Assembly (NCBI RefSeq): GCF_017355525.1 | Contig: NZ_CP067395.1 | Coordinates: 930,001-994,000, forward strand | Length of the DNA: 64,000 nt | Direction: 5' to 3' | From: Lysobacter enzymogenes | GTDB taxonomy: Bacteria; Pseudomonadota; Gammaproteobacteria; Xanthomonadales; Xanthomonadaceae | Shown here: in pieces, positions 44,100-53,216 of the stretch | Numbering within the stretch: position 1 is the stretch's first letter | How the letters are laid out: every line of letters begins with the position of its first letter | Translations under genes and position numbers: made by a program | Notes under the pieces: generated by a model | The model's database searches: none | Told to the model about the DNA's origin: nothing | Seen by the model: the letters and a program-made list of their open reading frames with translations, nothing else

Positions 44100-45785
44100 A
44101 TGGCAGACAATCATTACGACGCGATCGTCGTCGGGTCGGGCATCAGCGGCGGCTGGGCGGCCAAGGAGCTGACCGAAAAGGGGCTCAAGGTCCTGATGCT
44201 GGAGCGCGGCCGCAACATCGAGCACGTCAAGGGCTACGTCAACGCGATGAAAGAAGCGTGGGACTATCCGCACCGCACCTGGGCGACCCAGGAGATGAAG
44301 GCCGCGTTTCCGGTGCTCAAGCGCGACTACCCGCTGGCCGAAGACACGGCCGGGATGTGGGCCGACGAAAAGGATTGCCCTTACACCGAAACCAAGCGCT
44401 TCGACTGGTTCCGCGGTTACCACGTCGGCGGCCGTTCGCTGATGTGGGGCCGTCAGAGCTATCGCCTGTCGGACCTGGATTTCGAGGCCAACCTCAAGGA
44501 AGGCATCGCCACCGACTGGCCGATCCGCTACGCCGACATCGCGCCGTGGTACGACCACGTCGAGAAATTCGCCGGCATCGCCGGCACCGCCGAAGGGCTG
44601 GATGTGTTGCCCGACGGCCAGTTCCTGCCGCCGATCCCGTTGAACGTCGTCGAGAAAGACGTGGCGGCGCGGATCAAAAAAGCGTTCGGCGGCAGCCGCC
44701 GCCTGATCCACTCGCGCACCGCGAACATCACCCAGCCCAAGCCGGAGCAGGGCCGGGTCAATTGCCAGTACCGCAACAAGTGCATCCTCGGCTGCCCGTT
44801 CGGCGCCTATTTCTCGACCCAGTCGGCGACGCTGCCGGCGGCGATGAAGACCGGCAACCTGACCCTGCGCCCGTTCTCGATCGTCAAGCAAGTGATTTAC
44901 GACAAGGACCGCAAGCGCGCGAGCGGGGTCGAGATCATCGACGCCGAGAACGGCCAGACCTATCGCTACACCGCCAAGCTCGTCTTCATCAACGCCTCGG
45001 CCTTCAATTCGACCTGGCTGCTGATGAACTCGGCCACCGACGTCTGGGACGGCGGGCTGGGCTCGGCGTCGGGCGAGCTCGGCCACAACGTCATGGACCA
45101 TCATTTCCGCGTCGGCGCGTCCGGCACGGTCGAAGGCTTCGACGACAAGTACTACTTCGGCCGCCGTCCGTGCGGTTTCTACATTCCGCGTTTCCGCAAC
45201 CTCGGCAAGGACAAGCGCGACTATGTCCGCGGCTTCGGCTACCAGGGCTCGGCCAGCCGCAGCGGCTGGTCGCGCGACATCGCCGAGCTCAGCATCGGCG
45301 CCGAGTTCAAGGACGCGTTGAGCGTTCCCGGAGGCTGGTCGATCGGCATGACCGGGTTCGGCGAGATGTTGCCGTACCACGACAACACGATCCGCCTGGA
45401 TCCGCAGCGCAAGGACAAGTGGGGGCTGCCGGTGCTGGCGATGGACGTGAGCCTGCGCAAGAACGAACGCGCGATGCGCAAGGACATGGGCGCGGACGCC
45501 GCCGAAATGCTGGAGGCGGCCGGGGTCAAGAACGTCAAGGTGCACGAGAACGACTACGCTCCCGGCATGGCCATCCACGAAATGGGTACCGCGCGGATGG
45601 GGCGCGACCGCAAGAACTCGGTGCTGAACATGCACAACCAGGTCTGGGACGCGCCGAACGTCTACGTCACCGACGGCGCCTGCATGACCTCCAGCGCCTG
45701 CGTGAATCCGTCGCTGACCTACATGGCGCTGACCGCGCGCGCGGCGGATCATGCGGTGCGCGAACTCAAGGCGGGGAACCTGTGA
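44100..45785 (+). CDS. GMC-family FAD oxidoreductase, glycoside 3-dehydrogenase large-subunit type
   Basis: 561 residues. FAD-binding VVGSGISGGWAAKEL at 9-23; substrate-side MAIHEMGTARMGRD with candidate catalytic His493; and CVNPSLTYMALTARAADHAVREL with Asn536. This resembles gluconate 2-/glucoside 3-dehydrogenase large subunits such as LacA of Caulobacter. No own signal peptide; export probably depends on the Tat-bearing small subunit encoded next, whose ATG shares one base with this stop. Electrons would pass to the cytochrome c at 47182. Confidence 0.9.
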   Translation: MADNHYDAIVVGSGISGGWAAKELTEKGLKVLMLERGRNIEHVKGYVNAMKEAWDYPHRTWATQEMKAAFPVLKRDYPLAEDTAGMWADEKDCPYTETKRFDWFRGYHVGGRSLMWGRQSYRLSDLDFEANLKEGIATDWPIRYADIAPWYDHVEKFAGIAGTAEGLDVLPDGQFLPPIPLNVVEKDVAARIKKAFGGSRRLIHSRTANITQPKPEQGRVNCQYRNKCILGCPFGAYFSTQSATLPAAMKTGNLTLRPFSIVKQVIYDKDRKRASGVEIIDAENGQTYRYTAKLVFINASAFNSTWLLMNSATDVWDGGLGSASGELGHNVMDHHFRVGASGTVEGFDDKYYFGRRPCGFYIPRFRNLGKDKRDYVRGFGYQGSASRSGWSRDIAELSIGAEFKDALSVPGGWSIGMTGFGEMLPYHDNTIRLDPQRKDKWGLPVLAMDVSLRKNERAMRKDMGADAAEMLEAAGVKNVKVHENDYAPGMAIHEMGTARMGRDRKNSVLNMHNQVWDAPNVYVTDGACMTSSACVNPSLTYMALTARAADHAVRELKAGNL

Positions 45786-46363
45786 TGGAACGTCGCGAAC
45801 TGCTGAAGATGATCGCCGCCGCGACGGGCGCAGCCATGATCGGCCTGCCGGCGCTCGTGTATGGACAGGCGCCGGCGCCGGACGGGAAGCGCGCCTTCTC
45901 CGCGGACGAAGTGGCCCTGCTCGACGAGATCGCGGACACCATCCTGCCGCGGACCAAGACGCCGGGCGCGAAAGACGCGGGCACGGGCCAGTTCATGGCG
46001 ACTTTCGTCAGCGATTGCTACACCCCCGAATACCAGACGATCTTCCATGCGGGCCTGGCCGATATCGACAAGCGCGCGGGAGGCCGGTTCGTCTCGTTGT
46101 CCCCACAGGCGCGCACCGAATTGCTGCGCGCCCTGGACGCCGAAGCCGGACGGCGGGTCAACTCGATGGCGATGGCCACCGGCGACGCCAATCCCAATGC
46201 GGTGAAGCCGCATTACTTCACCATGATCAAGCAGCTCGCGCTGTTCGGCTTCTTCACCTCCAAGGCCGGCGCGACCGAAGCGCTGCGCTACGTCGCGGTG
46301 CCGGGCCGTTACGACGGCGACGCGGCCTACGTGCCGGGCACGCCCGCATGGGCGACCAACTGA
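45785..46363 (+). CDS. Gluconate 2-dehydrogenase subunit 3-family protein
   Basis: 192 residues with a twin-arginine signal (ERRELLKMIAAATGAAMIGLPALVYG). The mature part matches subunit 3 proteins: FSADEVALLDEIADTILPRTKTPGAKDAG, ending with LFGFFTSKAGATEALRYVAVPGRYDGD. It chaperones and co-exports the GMC subunit. Start overlaps the GMC stop as TGATG. Confidence 0.92.
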   Translation: MERRELLKMIAAATGAAMIGLPALVYGQAPAPDGKRAFSADEVALLDEIADTILPRTKTPGAKDAGTGQFMATFVSDCYTPEYQTIFHAGLADIDKRAGGRFVSLSPQARTELLRALDAEAGRRVNSMAMATGDANPNAVKPHYFTMIKQLALFGFFTSKAGATEALRYVAVPGRYDGDAAYVPGTPAWATN

Positions 46364-46404
46364 TGCTGCGGCGGCGCGCTCGCGCCGCTGCTGCCGGAGC
46401 AACG

Positions 46405-47151
46405 ATGGCTACACCGATCCAGTCGATGGCGTTCGCCATCCTCGCCGCAGCGCCCGCGTTCGCGCAGGCCCAGGACGCGCCGCAGCGCGATCCCGCCAGC
46501 ACCGAAGTCTGGAAGCCGGTTCCCGCGGCCGTGGCCACGCCGAAGGACGCCGCGCCGTCCGATGCGGTGGTGCTGTTCGACGGCAAGCAGCTCTCGGAAT
46601 GGGAGGCGGAGCAGGGCGGCAAGGCGCCGTGGGCCGTCGCCGACGGCGCTGTCACCGTGGTGCCCGGCAGCAAGGGCATCCGCACCAAGCGGCGCTTCTG
46701 CGACATCCAGCTGCATATCGAATGGCGCACCCCGGTCAAGACCCAGGGATTCGACGGCCAGCACCGCGGCAACAGCGGGATTTTCCTGCAGGAGCTCTAC
46801 GAACTGCAGGTGCTCGACAGCTACCGCAACCCGACTTATGCCAACGGCCAGGCGGCTTCGATCTACAAGCAGTCGATCCCGCTGGTCAACGCCTCGCGCG
46901 CGCCGGGCCAGTGGCAGGCGTACGACGTGATCTGGAAGGCCCCGCGTTTCTCGCAAGGCGGCGGCCTGGTCTCGCCGGCGCGCATCACCGTGCTGCACAA
47001 CGGCGTGCTGGTGCAGAACGACACCGTCGTGTCCGGCAAGACCGAGTACATCGGCGCGCCGTCCTATTCGCCGCACGGCTGCGCGCCGATCTATCTGCAG
47101 GATCACGATTCCAAGATCAGCTACCGCAACATCTGGGTGCGGGAGCTGTAG
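46405..47151 (+). CDS. Exported DUF1080 protein (3-keto-disaccharide hydrolase domain)
   Basis: 248 residues: signal peptide (ending PAFAQAQ) then the DUF1080 jelly-roll fold, starting DAVVLFDGKQLSEWEAEQGGKAPWAV and containing GNSGIFLQELYELQVLDSY and GQWQAYDVIWKAPRF. The family name in Pfam is 3-keto-disaccharide hydrolase. The ATG at 46405 has GGAG at proper spacing; an ATG at 46363 overlapping the previous stop (TGATG) is a real alternative adding 14 residues. Probably cleaves the 3-keto product of the dehydrogenase. Confidence 0.88.
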   Translation: MATPIQSMAFAILAAAPAFAQAQDAPQRDPASTEVWKPVPAAVATPKDAAPSDAVVLFDGKQLSEWEAEQGGKAPWAVADGAVTVVPGSKGIRTKRRFCDIQLHIEWRTPVKTQGFDGQHRGNSGIFLQELYELQVLDSYRNPTYANGQAASIYKQSIPLVNASRAPGQWQAYDVIWKAPRFSQGGGLVSPARITVLHNGVLVQNDTVVSGKTEYIGAPSYSPHGCAPIYLQDHDSKISYRNIWVREL

Positions 47152-47181
47152 CGGCGCGCAGCGGAACGCCGGGCCGGCGTC

Positions 47182-47481
47182 CTACTGTTTGAGGAAGACC
47201 GCGAGGTCTTCGAGATCCTTCTCCGTCAGCTGGCCGAACGGCGGCATCAGTCCGCCTCCGGTCTTGATCCGCTCCTTGATCTTCTTCGCGTCGAGCCGTT
47301 TGCCGACATCGGTCAGGGCCGGAAACATCTCGCCCATGCCGGCGCGGTTGGGGCCGTGGCAGGACGCGCAATTGGCGGCATAGAGCTTGGCGCCCGCCGC
47401 GGAATCCTGCGCGGCGGCGGGCGCGGCGGCCAGCGCCGCGGCGAGGACGGGCACGGCTGCGATCAGAACGTAGTTCGACAT
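47182..47481 (-). CDS. Periplasmic c-type cytochrome
   Basis: 99 residues: signal peptide ending AAAQD, one heme site CASCH (about 38-42) and an axial Met in GGGLMPPFGQLTE. Class I mono-heme cytochrome, a probable electron acceptor for the glycoside dehydrogenase, as LacB is in Caulobacter. Last gene of the minus operon, convergent with the DUF1080 gene. Confidence 0.92.
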   Translation of the reverse strand: MSNYVLIAAVPVLAAALAAAPAAAQDSAAGAKLYAANCASCHGPNRAGMGEMFPALTDVGKRLDAKKIKERIKTGGGLMPPFGQLTEKDLEDLAVFLKQ

Positions 47482-47496
47482 GGGAGTTCTCCGCGC

Positions 47497-48354
47497 TCAG
47501 CGGTCCGCGCCTGCGGGCAGGTGCTGGTTGAGGTAGGCCGCGCCGGTCTTGACGACCGCAGCGGGGTCGAGCGGATGATCGTGCTCGATGATGTACCACT
47601 TCACGCCCGCGCGCGCGGCGGCGGGAAGGATCGTATTCCAGTCCAGCACGCCCTTGCCCAGGGCGGCGAAACCGTCCTCGTCCTTGGCCTGGCCCGGCGG
47701 AGCGTTGTCCTTGGCGTGCACCGCGAACACGCGCCCGCGGAACTTGCCGAGCAAGTCCGCCGGGTCGCGGCCGGCGCGCGCGATCCAGGCCAGGTCGAGC
47801 TCGGCCTGAAGCTGCGGGCCTGCGCCTTCGAACAGGAGTTCCAGGCCGGTCTTGCCGTCGAAATCGACGAGCTCGAAGTCGTGGTTGTGATAGGCCAGGG
47901 TCATGCCCTTGGCCCGGACTTTATTCGCTATCGCGCCCAGTTCCTTGCCCAACGCGATCCAGCCGGCTGCGTCGGTCGGACGTTCTTCCTTTTTCAGGTA
48001 GGGCACCACAAGCGTCGTGTTGCCGATCGCCTTGTTGAACGCCACCACGCCGTCGAGGTCGCTGCGCAGGTCGGCGAGCTGCGCATGGGTCGAGATCGCC
48101 TTGATCGAGTACTTGCCGAGCAGTTGCTTGAGCGTCTTGGCCGAAACGTCCTGGGTGCCGACCGTCTCGACGGCGCGGACGCCGGCGTCGTGGACGATCT
48201 TCAGGCGTTCGTCGAGCGAGGCGATGCTGCGCAAGGTGTACATCTGCACGGCGATGGGCTTGGCCTGGGTCGCGGCGTGTTGCGCCAAGGCGGGTAGGGC
48301 GGTCAGGAACAAAAGTGCGGCGGCCGCGAGGGTGCGCGGTGTAGCGATCGTCAT
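47497..48354 (-). CDS. Exported TIM-barrel sugar isomerase/epimerase
   Basis: 285 residues with a Sec signal (LAAAALLFLTALPALAQ). The barrel has the AP-endonuclease-2 pattern: MYTLRSIASLDERLKIVHDAGVRAVETVG, LAYHNHDFELVDFDGKTGLELL, ELDLAWIARAGRDPADLL, VFAVHAKDN, WYIIEHDHPLD. Metal ligands Glu, Asp, His are in place. Second isomerase of the locus and also periplasmic; may act on a keto-sugar intermediate. Confidence 0.88.
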   Translation of the reverse strand: MTIATPRTLAAAALLFLTALPALAQHAATQAKPIAVQMYTLRSIASLDERLKIVHDAGVRAVETVGTQDVSAKTLKQLLGKYSIKAISTHAQLADLRSDLDGVVAFNKAIGNTTLVVPYLKKEERPTDAAGWIALGKELGAIANKVRAKGMTLAYHNHDFELVDFDGKTGLELLFEGAGPQLQAELDLAWIARAGRDPADLLGKFRGRVFAVHAKDNAPPGQAKDEDGFAALGKGVLDWNTILPAAARAGVKWYIIEHDHPLDPAAVVKTGAAYLNQHLPAGADR

Positions 48355-48434
48355 GGTGTCCTCCCGGAAGGGTGATGGCTGCGGACGAGGTCGGAACGCG
48401 GAAGGCGAGCGGCTCGTCGTGGCGGATACGCGAG

Positions 48435-49589
48435 TCAGTCGGGCCCTCGCTCTGCGTCGTGAGCCCGGCCGATCGCGGTCCAGGCGCGCGTGCGCGACGA
48501 TGCGACGACGCGGTCGACGATCAGCGCCGAACGCAGCCCGTCGTCGAAGGTCGGCAGCCCGTCCGGCGCTTCGGCGGCGATGGCGCGATAGCTGTCCGCG
48601 ACGAAGGCCTCGAAGCAATAAGCGTAGCCCTGCGCGTGGCCGACCGGCAGCGCCGACAGCCGGCGTTGCTCCGCGCTGCCCGCCGCCGGGCCGCGCACGA
48701 AGATTTCTTCGCGCTGGTCGGGCCGGCCGATCCACAGCCGTTCGCTGTCTTCCTGGTCGAACGCGACGCTGGCGTGGGCGCCGTCGATTTCGAACCAGAG
48801 GCGATTGCGGCGCCCGGCCGAGACCTGGCTGACCGTCAACGCGGCCAGGATGCCGCTGCCGGTCTTGAACATCGCCGCGGCGACGTCTTCGCTTGAGACG
48901 GCCTGCATCGCCCCGCCGGCGGCCGGGCCGGCATAGCTCTGGCCGGTGGCGGCGCTGCGTTGCGCGATCACGGTTGCGAACGCGGCGCTGACCTCGACGA
49001 AGCGTTCGCCGGCGACCCATTCCACCAGATCGCACCAGTGCGAGCCGATGTCGGCGAACACGCGCGAGACGCCGCCGAGCGCCGGATCCACGCGCCAATT
49101 GTTGCTGGCCGGATCCAGCAGCCAGTCCTGCAGGTAGCTGCCGTGGATCAGCCGCAGCGGCCCGAGTTCGCCCTGGGCGATGCGCGCGCGCGCTTCGCGC
49201 ACGACCGGGTGATAGCGGTAGACGAACGGCACCGTCGCCACGAGCCCGCTGGCGGCGGCCAACGCCGCGAGCGCTTCGGCATCTTCCAGCGTCGTGGCCA
49301 GGGGCTTTTCGCAGATCACGTGCTTGCCGGCTTCCAGCGCGGCCTGCGCCATCGCCCGATGCAGGTGGTTGGGCGTGCAGACGTGCACGACCTGCACCTG
49401 CGGATCGGCGAGCGCTTCGTCGATGTCGCGATAGGCGCGCGCGACGTTCCAGGCGGACGCTACGTCCGCGGCGCGTTGCGGCGACGACGCGCTCACGCCG
49501 ACGACCCGGGCGCCGGCCAGGATCGCCGCGCGCCGATGCACGTTGCCGATCATGCCGGTGCCTACGACGGCGACTCCAAGCGGGCTCAT
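48435..49589 (-). CDS. Gfo/Idh/MocA-family sugar oxidoreductase
   Basis: 384 residues. N-terminal Rossmann fold (VAVVGTGMIGNVHRRAAI), the family motif EKPLATT (ICEKPLATTLEDAEAL) with its catalytic Lys, and the C-terminal domain with DIGSHWCDLVEW. No signal, so cytoplasmic; probably reduces or oxidises an imported keto-sugar. 8 bp after the transporter gene. Confidence 0.93.
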   Translation of the reverse strand: MSPLGVAVVGTGMIGNVHRRAAILAGARVVGVSASSPQRAADVASAWNVARAYRDIDEALADPQVQVVHVCTPNHLHRAMAQAALEAGKHVICEKPLATTLEDAEALAALAAASGLVATVPFVYRYHPVVREARARIAQGELGPLRLIHGSYLQDWLLDPASNNWRVDPALGGVSRVFADIGSHWCDLVEWVAGERFVEVSAAFATVIAQRSAATGQSYAGPAAGGAMQAVSSEDVAAAMFKTGSGILAALTVSQVSAGRRNRLWFEIDGAHASVAFDQEDSERLWIGRPDQREEIFVRGPAAGSAEQRRLSALPVGHAQGYAYCFEAFVADSYRAIAAEAPDGLPTFDDGLRSALIVDRVVASSRTRAWTAIGRAHDAERGPD

Positions 49590-49597
49590 CGATTTCC

Positions 49598-50818
49598 TCA
49601 CGGTGCGGACGGCGCGGCGGAAGCGGCGGCCGGCCGCTCGCGGAACAGGAACGCGAACGCCACCAGCACGATCAAGGCGACGCCGGCCGGGAACAGCCAA
49701 ATCTGCTGCCAGTCGCGGCCCGCCGCGGTGGTGTAGTGCTCCACGACCGCGCCGGACAGGAAGCTGCCGATCAACATGCCGACGCCGTAGGTCGCCAAGG
49801 TGATGAAGCCTTGCGCGCTGCTGCGGAACGCGGGGCCGGCATGGGCATCGGTGTAGATCTGGCCGGTGACGAAGAAGAAGTCGTAGCAGATGCCGTGCAG
49901 GACGATGCCGGCGACGAGCAACGCGAACCCGCTGCCGGCGTCGCCGTAGGCGAACAGGACGTAGCGCAGCACCCACGCCGCCATGCCGAGCGCCAGCATG
50001 GTCTTCACCCCGAGCCGCGCGAACAGGAACGGCATCGCCAGCATCAGCAGCACCTCGGACACCTGCCCGAGCGACTGTAATCCGGCCGCGCCGCGCACGC
50101 CCAGGTCGTTGAGATACGGGTTGGTGAAGTTGTAGTAGAACGACAGCGGGACGCAGATCGCGATCGAGGCCAGGAAGAACACCAGGTAGGAACGCGACTT
50201 CAGCAGGCGCAGCGCGTCCAGCCCGAGAATCCGGCCGAGCGTGGCGTTGCGTTGCCGCTCCAGCGGCGGCGTGTCGGGCAGGGTCAGCGCGTACAGGCCG
50301 AGCAGCAGCGAGGCGGCCGCCGCCATCTTGAAGGTGAGGTCGAGCCGGTGCGCCTGTTCCCAGCCGAGCCAGCCGATCAGCGCGCCGGCGACGATCCAGC
50401 CGATGCTGCCGGCGACGCGGACCGGCGGGAACTGCTTTTCCGGCGCCTGCATGTGCCGCATCGCGATGCTGTTGGCCAGCGCCAGGGTCGGCATGAACAG
50501 CAGCATGTAGGCCATGACGCAGGCCGAGAACGTAGCGAAGCTGGTGGCCGCGGACGCGCCCCACATCAGCGCCGCGCCGGCCAGATGCAGCAGCGCCAGG
50601 ATGCGCTGCGCGGCGAAATAGCGGTCGGCGATCAGTCCGACCAGGAACGGCGCGACGATGGCGCCGATGGATTGGCTCAGGAACGCCGTCGCGACCTGGC
50701 TCGCGCTAGCCTGCAAGGGGCCCTGCACGAGGTAGGTGCCCAGGGTGACGAACCACGCCCCCCAGATGAAGAATTGCAGAAACATCATCGCGCTCAGGCG
50801 CGGCATGGTGAATCTCAT
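49598..50818 (-). CDS. MFS transporter of the nucleoside:H+ symporter (NupG/XapB-like) family
   Basis: 406 residues, 12 helices. The N-terminus RLSAMMFLQFFIWGAWFVTLGTYL and the FPPVRVAGSIGWIVAGALIGWL block match the NHS family. In sugar loci such as this one, NHS relatives import sugars rather than nucleosides; the cargo here is inferred to be the free sugar or keto-sugar. Confidence 0.9.
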   Translation of the reverse strand: MRFTMPRLSAMMFLQFFIWGAWFVTLGTYLVQGPLQASASQVATAFLSQSIGAIVAPFLVGLIADRYFAAQRILALLHLAGAALMWGASAATSFATFSACVMAYMLLFMPTLALANSIAMRHMQAPEKQFPPVRVAGSIGWIVAGALIGWLGWEQAHRLDLTFKMAAAASLLLGLYALTLPDTPPLERQRNATLGRILGLDALRLLKSRSYLVFFLASIAICVPLSFYYNFTNPYLNDLGVRGAAGLQSLGQVSEVLLMLAMPFLFARLGVKTMLALGMAAWVLRYVLFAYGDAGSGFALLVAGIVLHGICYDFFFVTGQIYTDAHAGPAFRSSAQGFITLATYGVGMLIGSFLSGAVVEHYTTAAGRDWQQIWLFPAGVALIVLVAFAFLFRERPAAASAAPSAP

Positions 50819-50846
50819 GGCTTCCCCTTTTGCGGACGGCGTCGGA

Positions 50847-51899
50847 TCAAATCCCCAACAAACTGCGCACCGTTTGCGGACTCGCGCCGCTGTCGGCGAA
50901 GTCGTCGAACGCGCGCTCGGTGACGCGGATGAGGTGGTCGCGGATGAAGGCGGCCCCCTCGTGCGCGCCGTCTTCCGGATGCTTCAGGCAGCACTCCCAT
51001 TCCAGTACCGCCCAGCCCGGGAAGTCGTACTGGGCGAGCTTGGAGAAGATCGCCTTGAAATCGATCTGGCCGTCGCCGAGCGAACGGAACCGGCCGGCGC
51101 GGTCGATCCAGTCCTGGTAGCCGCCGTACGCGCCGCTGCGCGCATCGGCGCGGTACTCGGCGTCCTTGACGTGGAAGATGCCGATGCGCTCGTGATAGCG
51201 GTCGATGAAGCCCAGGTAATCCATCTGCTGCAACAGCAGGTGGCTGGGGTCGTACAGGATCTTCGCGCGCGGATGGTGGTCGACGGTGTCGAGGAAGCGC
51301 TCGAAGGTCGCGCCGTCGTGCAGGTCTTCGCCGGGATGGATTTCGTAGCACACATCGACCCCGCAGGCGTCGAACGCGTCCAGGATCGGGCGCCAGCGGC
51401 GGCCGAGTTCGGCGAAGGCGGCTTCGACCAGGCCCGGCGGCCGTTGCGGCCAGGGGTAGAAATAAGGCCAGGCCAGCGCGCCGGAAAATGTCGCATGCGC
51501 GCTCAACCCCAGGCGCTGGCTGGCCTGCGCTGCGAGCATCAGCTGCTCGACGGCCCAGGCTTGGCGGGCAGGGGGATCGCCGCGTTTTTCCGGTGGGGCG
51601 AAACCGTCGAACAAGATGTCGTAGGCTGGATGCACGGCGACCAGCTGGCCCTGCAGATGCGTGGACAGCTCGGTGATGCGGACGCCGTGCCGGTCCAGGG
51701 ACGCGGCGACGTCGTCGCAATAGGCCTGGCTGCGCGCCGCCTGCGCGAGGTCGAAAAGGTGCGGCGCGTTGGTCGGTACTTGTACGCCACAATAACCCAG
51801 GCCGGCGGCCCACTCGGCCAGCGTGTCCAACCGATCGAACGGAGGCTTGTCACCGATGAACTGGGCGAGGAACAGCGCTGGACCCTTGAGCGTTTTCAT
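50847..51899 (-). CDS. Cytoplasmic TIM-barrel sugar isomerase/epimerase
   Basis: 350 residues, no signal peptide. Conserved ligands: YEIHPGEDLHDG (Glu, His), LYDPSHLLLQQMDYL (Asp, His), FHVKDAEY (His) and LEWECCLKHPEDG (Glu). First gene of the minus operon; the LacI operator ends only 15 bp before its start. Third isomerase-fold protein of the regulon and the only cytoplasmic one. Confidence 0.9.
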   Translation of the reverse strand: MKTLKGPALFLAQFIGDKPPFDRLDTLAEWAAGLGYCGVQVPTNAPHLFDLAQAARSQAYCDDVAASLDRHGVRITELSTHLQGQLVAVHPAYDILFDGFAPPEKRGDPPARQAWAVEQLMLAAQASQRLGLSAHATFSGALAWPYFYPWPQRPPGLVEAAFAELGRRWRPILDAFDACGVDVCYEIHPGEDLHDGATFERFLDTVDHHPRAKILYDPSHLLLQQMDYLGFIDRYHERIGIFHVKDAEYRADARSGAYGGYQDWIDRAGRFRSLGDGQIDFKAIFSKLAQYDFPGWAVLEWECCLKHPEDGAHEGAAFIRDHLIRVTERAFDDFADSGASPQTVRSLLGI

Positions 51900-51913
51900 G
51901 GAAATCCGCCTGA

Positions 51914-51927
51914 TGCAATCGATTGCA
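51914..51927. promoter_or_regulatory. LacI-type operator in the isomerase/LacI divergent promoter
   Basis: TGCAATCGATTGCA, a perfect 14-bp palindrome with a central CG, typical of LacI/GalR operators. It lies 15 bp from the isomerase start and 64 bp from the lacI-type gene, so it could control both, including autoregulation. Nearly the same site occurs at 43054-43067. Confidence 0.75.
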
Positions 51928-51990
51928 ATCCTAGCATGGGGTTGTCAGGATGCATGTTGTGCAGCGCAGCGAGGGCGATCGGGCTGAAGC

Positions 51991-52995
51991 ATGGCGACCA
52001 TTTACGACATCGCCAAACGCGCCGGCGTTTCGGCCGGCACCGTGTCGCGCGCGTTGTCGCGGCCGGAGAAGGTGTTGCCGGCCACGCGCCAGCGCATCGA
52101 GGAGGTCGCCGCCGCGCTGGGCTACGTGCCCAACACCGTGGCGCGCACGCTCAAGACCCAGCGCAGCGGCAAGATCCTGGTCACGGTGCCGGACATCGCC
52201 AATCCGTTCTTCGCGCAGATCCTGCAGGGCGCCGAAGAAGCCGCGCAGGCGGCCGACTACGCCGTGCTGCTCGGCGATACCCAGAACCGGCCGGATCGGG
52301 AAGAACGCTACGCGCAGATGCTTCCACGCAACGAGGCCGACGGCCTGATCGTGCTCGGGCACCGGCTGCCGCCGACCGCGCAGGAGATCGTCAAGCGGCT
52401 CGGCACTGCGGCGCCGGTGGTCAACGGTTGCGAGTTCGATCCGGCGCTCGGCATTCCCAGCGTGCACATCGACAACGCCGCGGCCTCGCGCACGGCGATG
52501 GAGCATCTGTACGGCCTGGGGCACGAACGGATCGCCGTGGTAGGCGGACCGGCCGATAACCCCTTGCATCGACAACGGCTCGAAGGCGTCGAAGCCGCCG
52601 CCAAGGCGCGAGGCCGCCGGCGCCTGCTGCAGATCGTTCCGGGCGATTTTTCGATCGAGTCCGGCTATGCCGCGGTGAAGGCTCTGCTGGGGAAGCCGTC
52701 CGCCCCGACCGCCGCGTTCTGCTTTAGCGACCAGATGGCGCTCGGGGTTCTGGCCGCGTGCCGGGATCTTGGAATCCGCGTGCCGCAAGACTTTTCGATC
52801 GTCGGTTTCGACGATCTGGCCTCGTCGCGCTATCTCACTCCGCCGCTGACGACGATCAGCCAGCCGATGCGCGAGATCGGCGTGCGCGCCGTCAACCTGC
52901 TGCTCGCGATCATCGAGGCGGAGCAAGTGCAGCATCAGCAGACGCTCGACTTCAGCTTCATGCTGCGTGGGTCGACCGCGACGGTCGCGTCGTAG
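51991..52995 (+). CDS. LacI-family transcriptional repressor
   Basis: 334 residues. N-terminal HTH plus hinge (IYDIAKRAGVSAGTVSRALSRPEKVLPATRQRIEEVAAALGYVPN over residues 4-50) and a periplasmic-binding-protein-like effector domain (VTVPDIANPFFAQILQGAEEAA, SIVGFDDLASSRYLTPPLTTI). Encoded at the edge of the sugar regulon; the palindromes at 43054 and 51914 are its likely sites. Confidence 0.94.
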   Translation: MATIYDIAKRAGVSAGTVSRALSRPEKVLPATRQRIEEVAAALGYVPNTVARTLKTQRSGKILVTVPDIANPFFAQILQGAEEAAQAADYAVLLGDTQNRPDREERYAQMLPRNEADGLIVLGHRLPPTAQEIVKRLGTAAPVVNGCEFDPALGIPSVHIDNAAASRTAMEHLYGLGHERIAVVGGPADNPLHRQRLEGVEAAAKARGRRRLLQIVPGDFSIESGYAAVKALLGKPSAPTAAFCFSDQMALGVLAACRDLGIRVPQDFSIVGFDDLASSRYLTPPLTTISQPMREIGVRAVNLLLAIIEAEQVQHQQTLDFSFMLRGSTATVAS

Positions 52996-53216
52996 CGCGT
53001 GTTGCGCGGGCCGTCCTGGTTCTACGGAGTTATCGGAGGCCGCCTTGCGCAATAACCTAGAAGGAGGGGAGGGCCGCGATCGAGACGCCCTGAAGCCGCG
53101 CGACGCAGGCGATCGAGCCGGGGCATGATGCGGGTCGGGCCGCCGCGCTGTGGCGGCCAGCGCACGCGGCAGTTCGTCCTCGGACATCGGCCGTTCGCCG
53201 ACTCCGTCACTGAGGC

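Noticed and set aside
42738..45752. A 1004-codon open frame antisense to the isomerase and GMC genes
   Set aside because: No recognisable domain, and it covers two well-supported genes and their operator.
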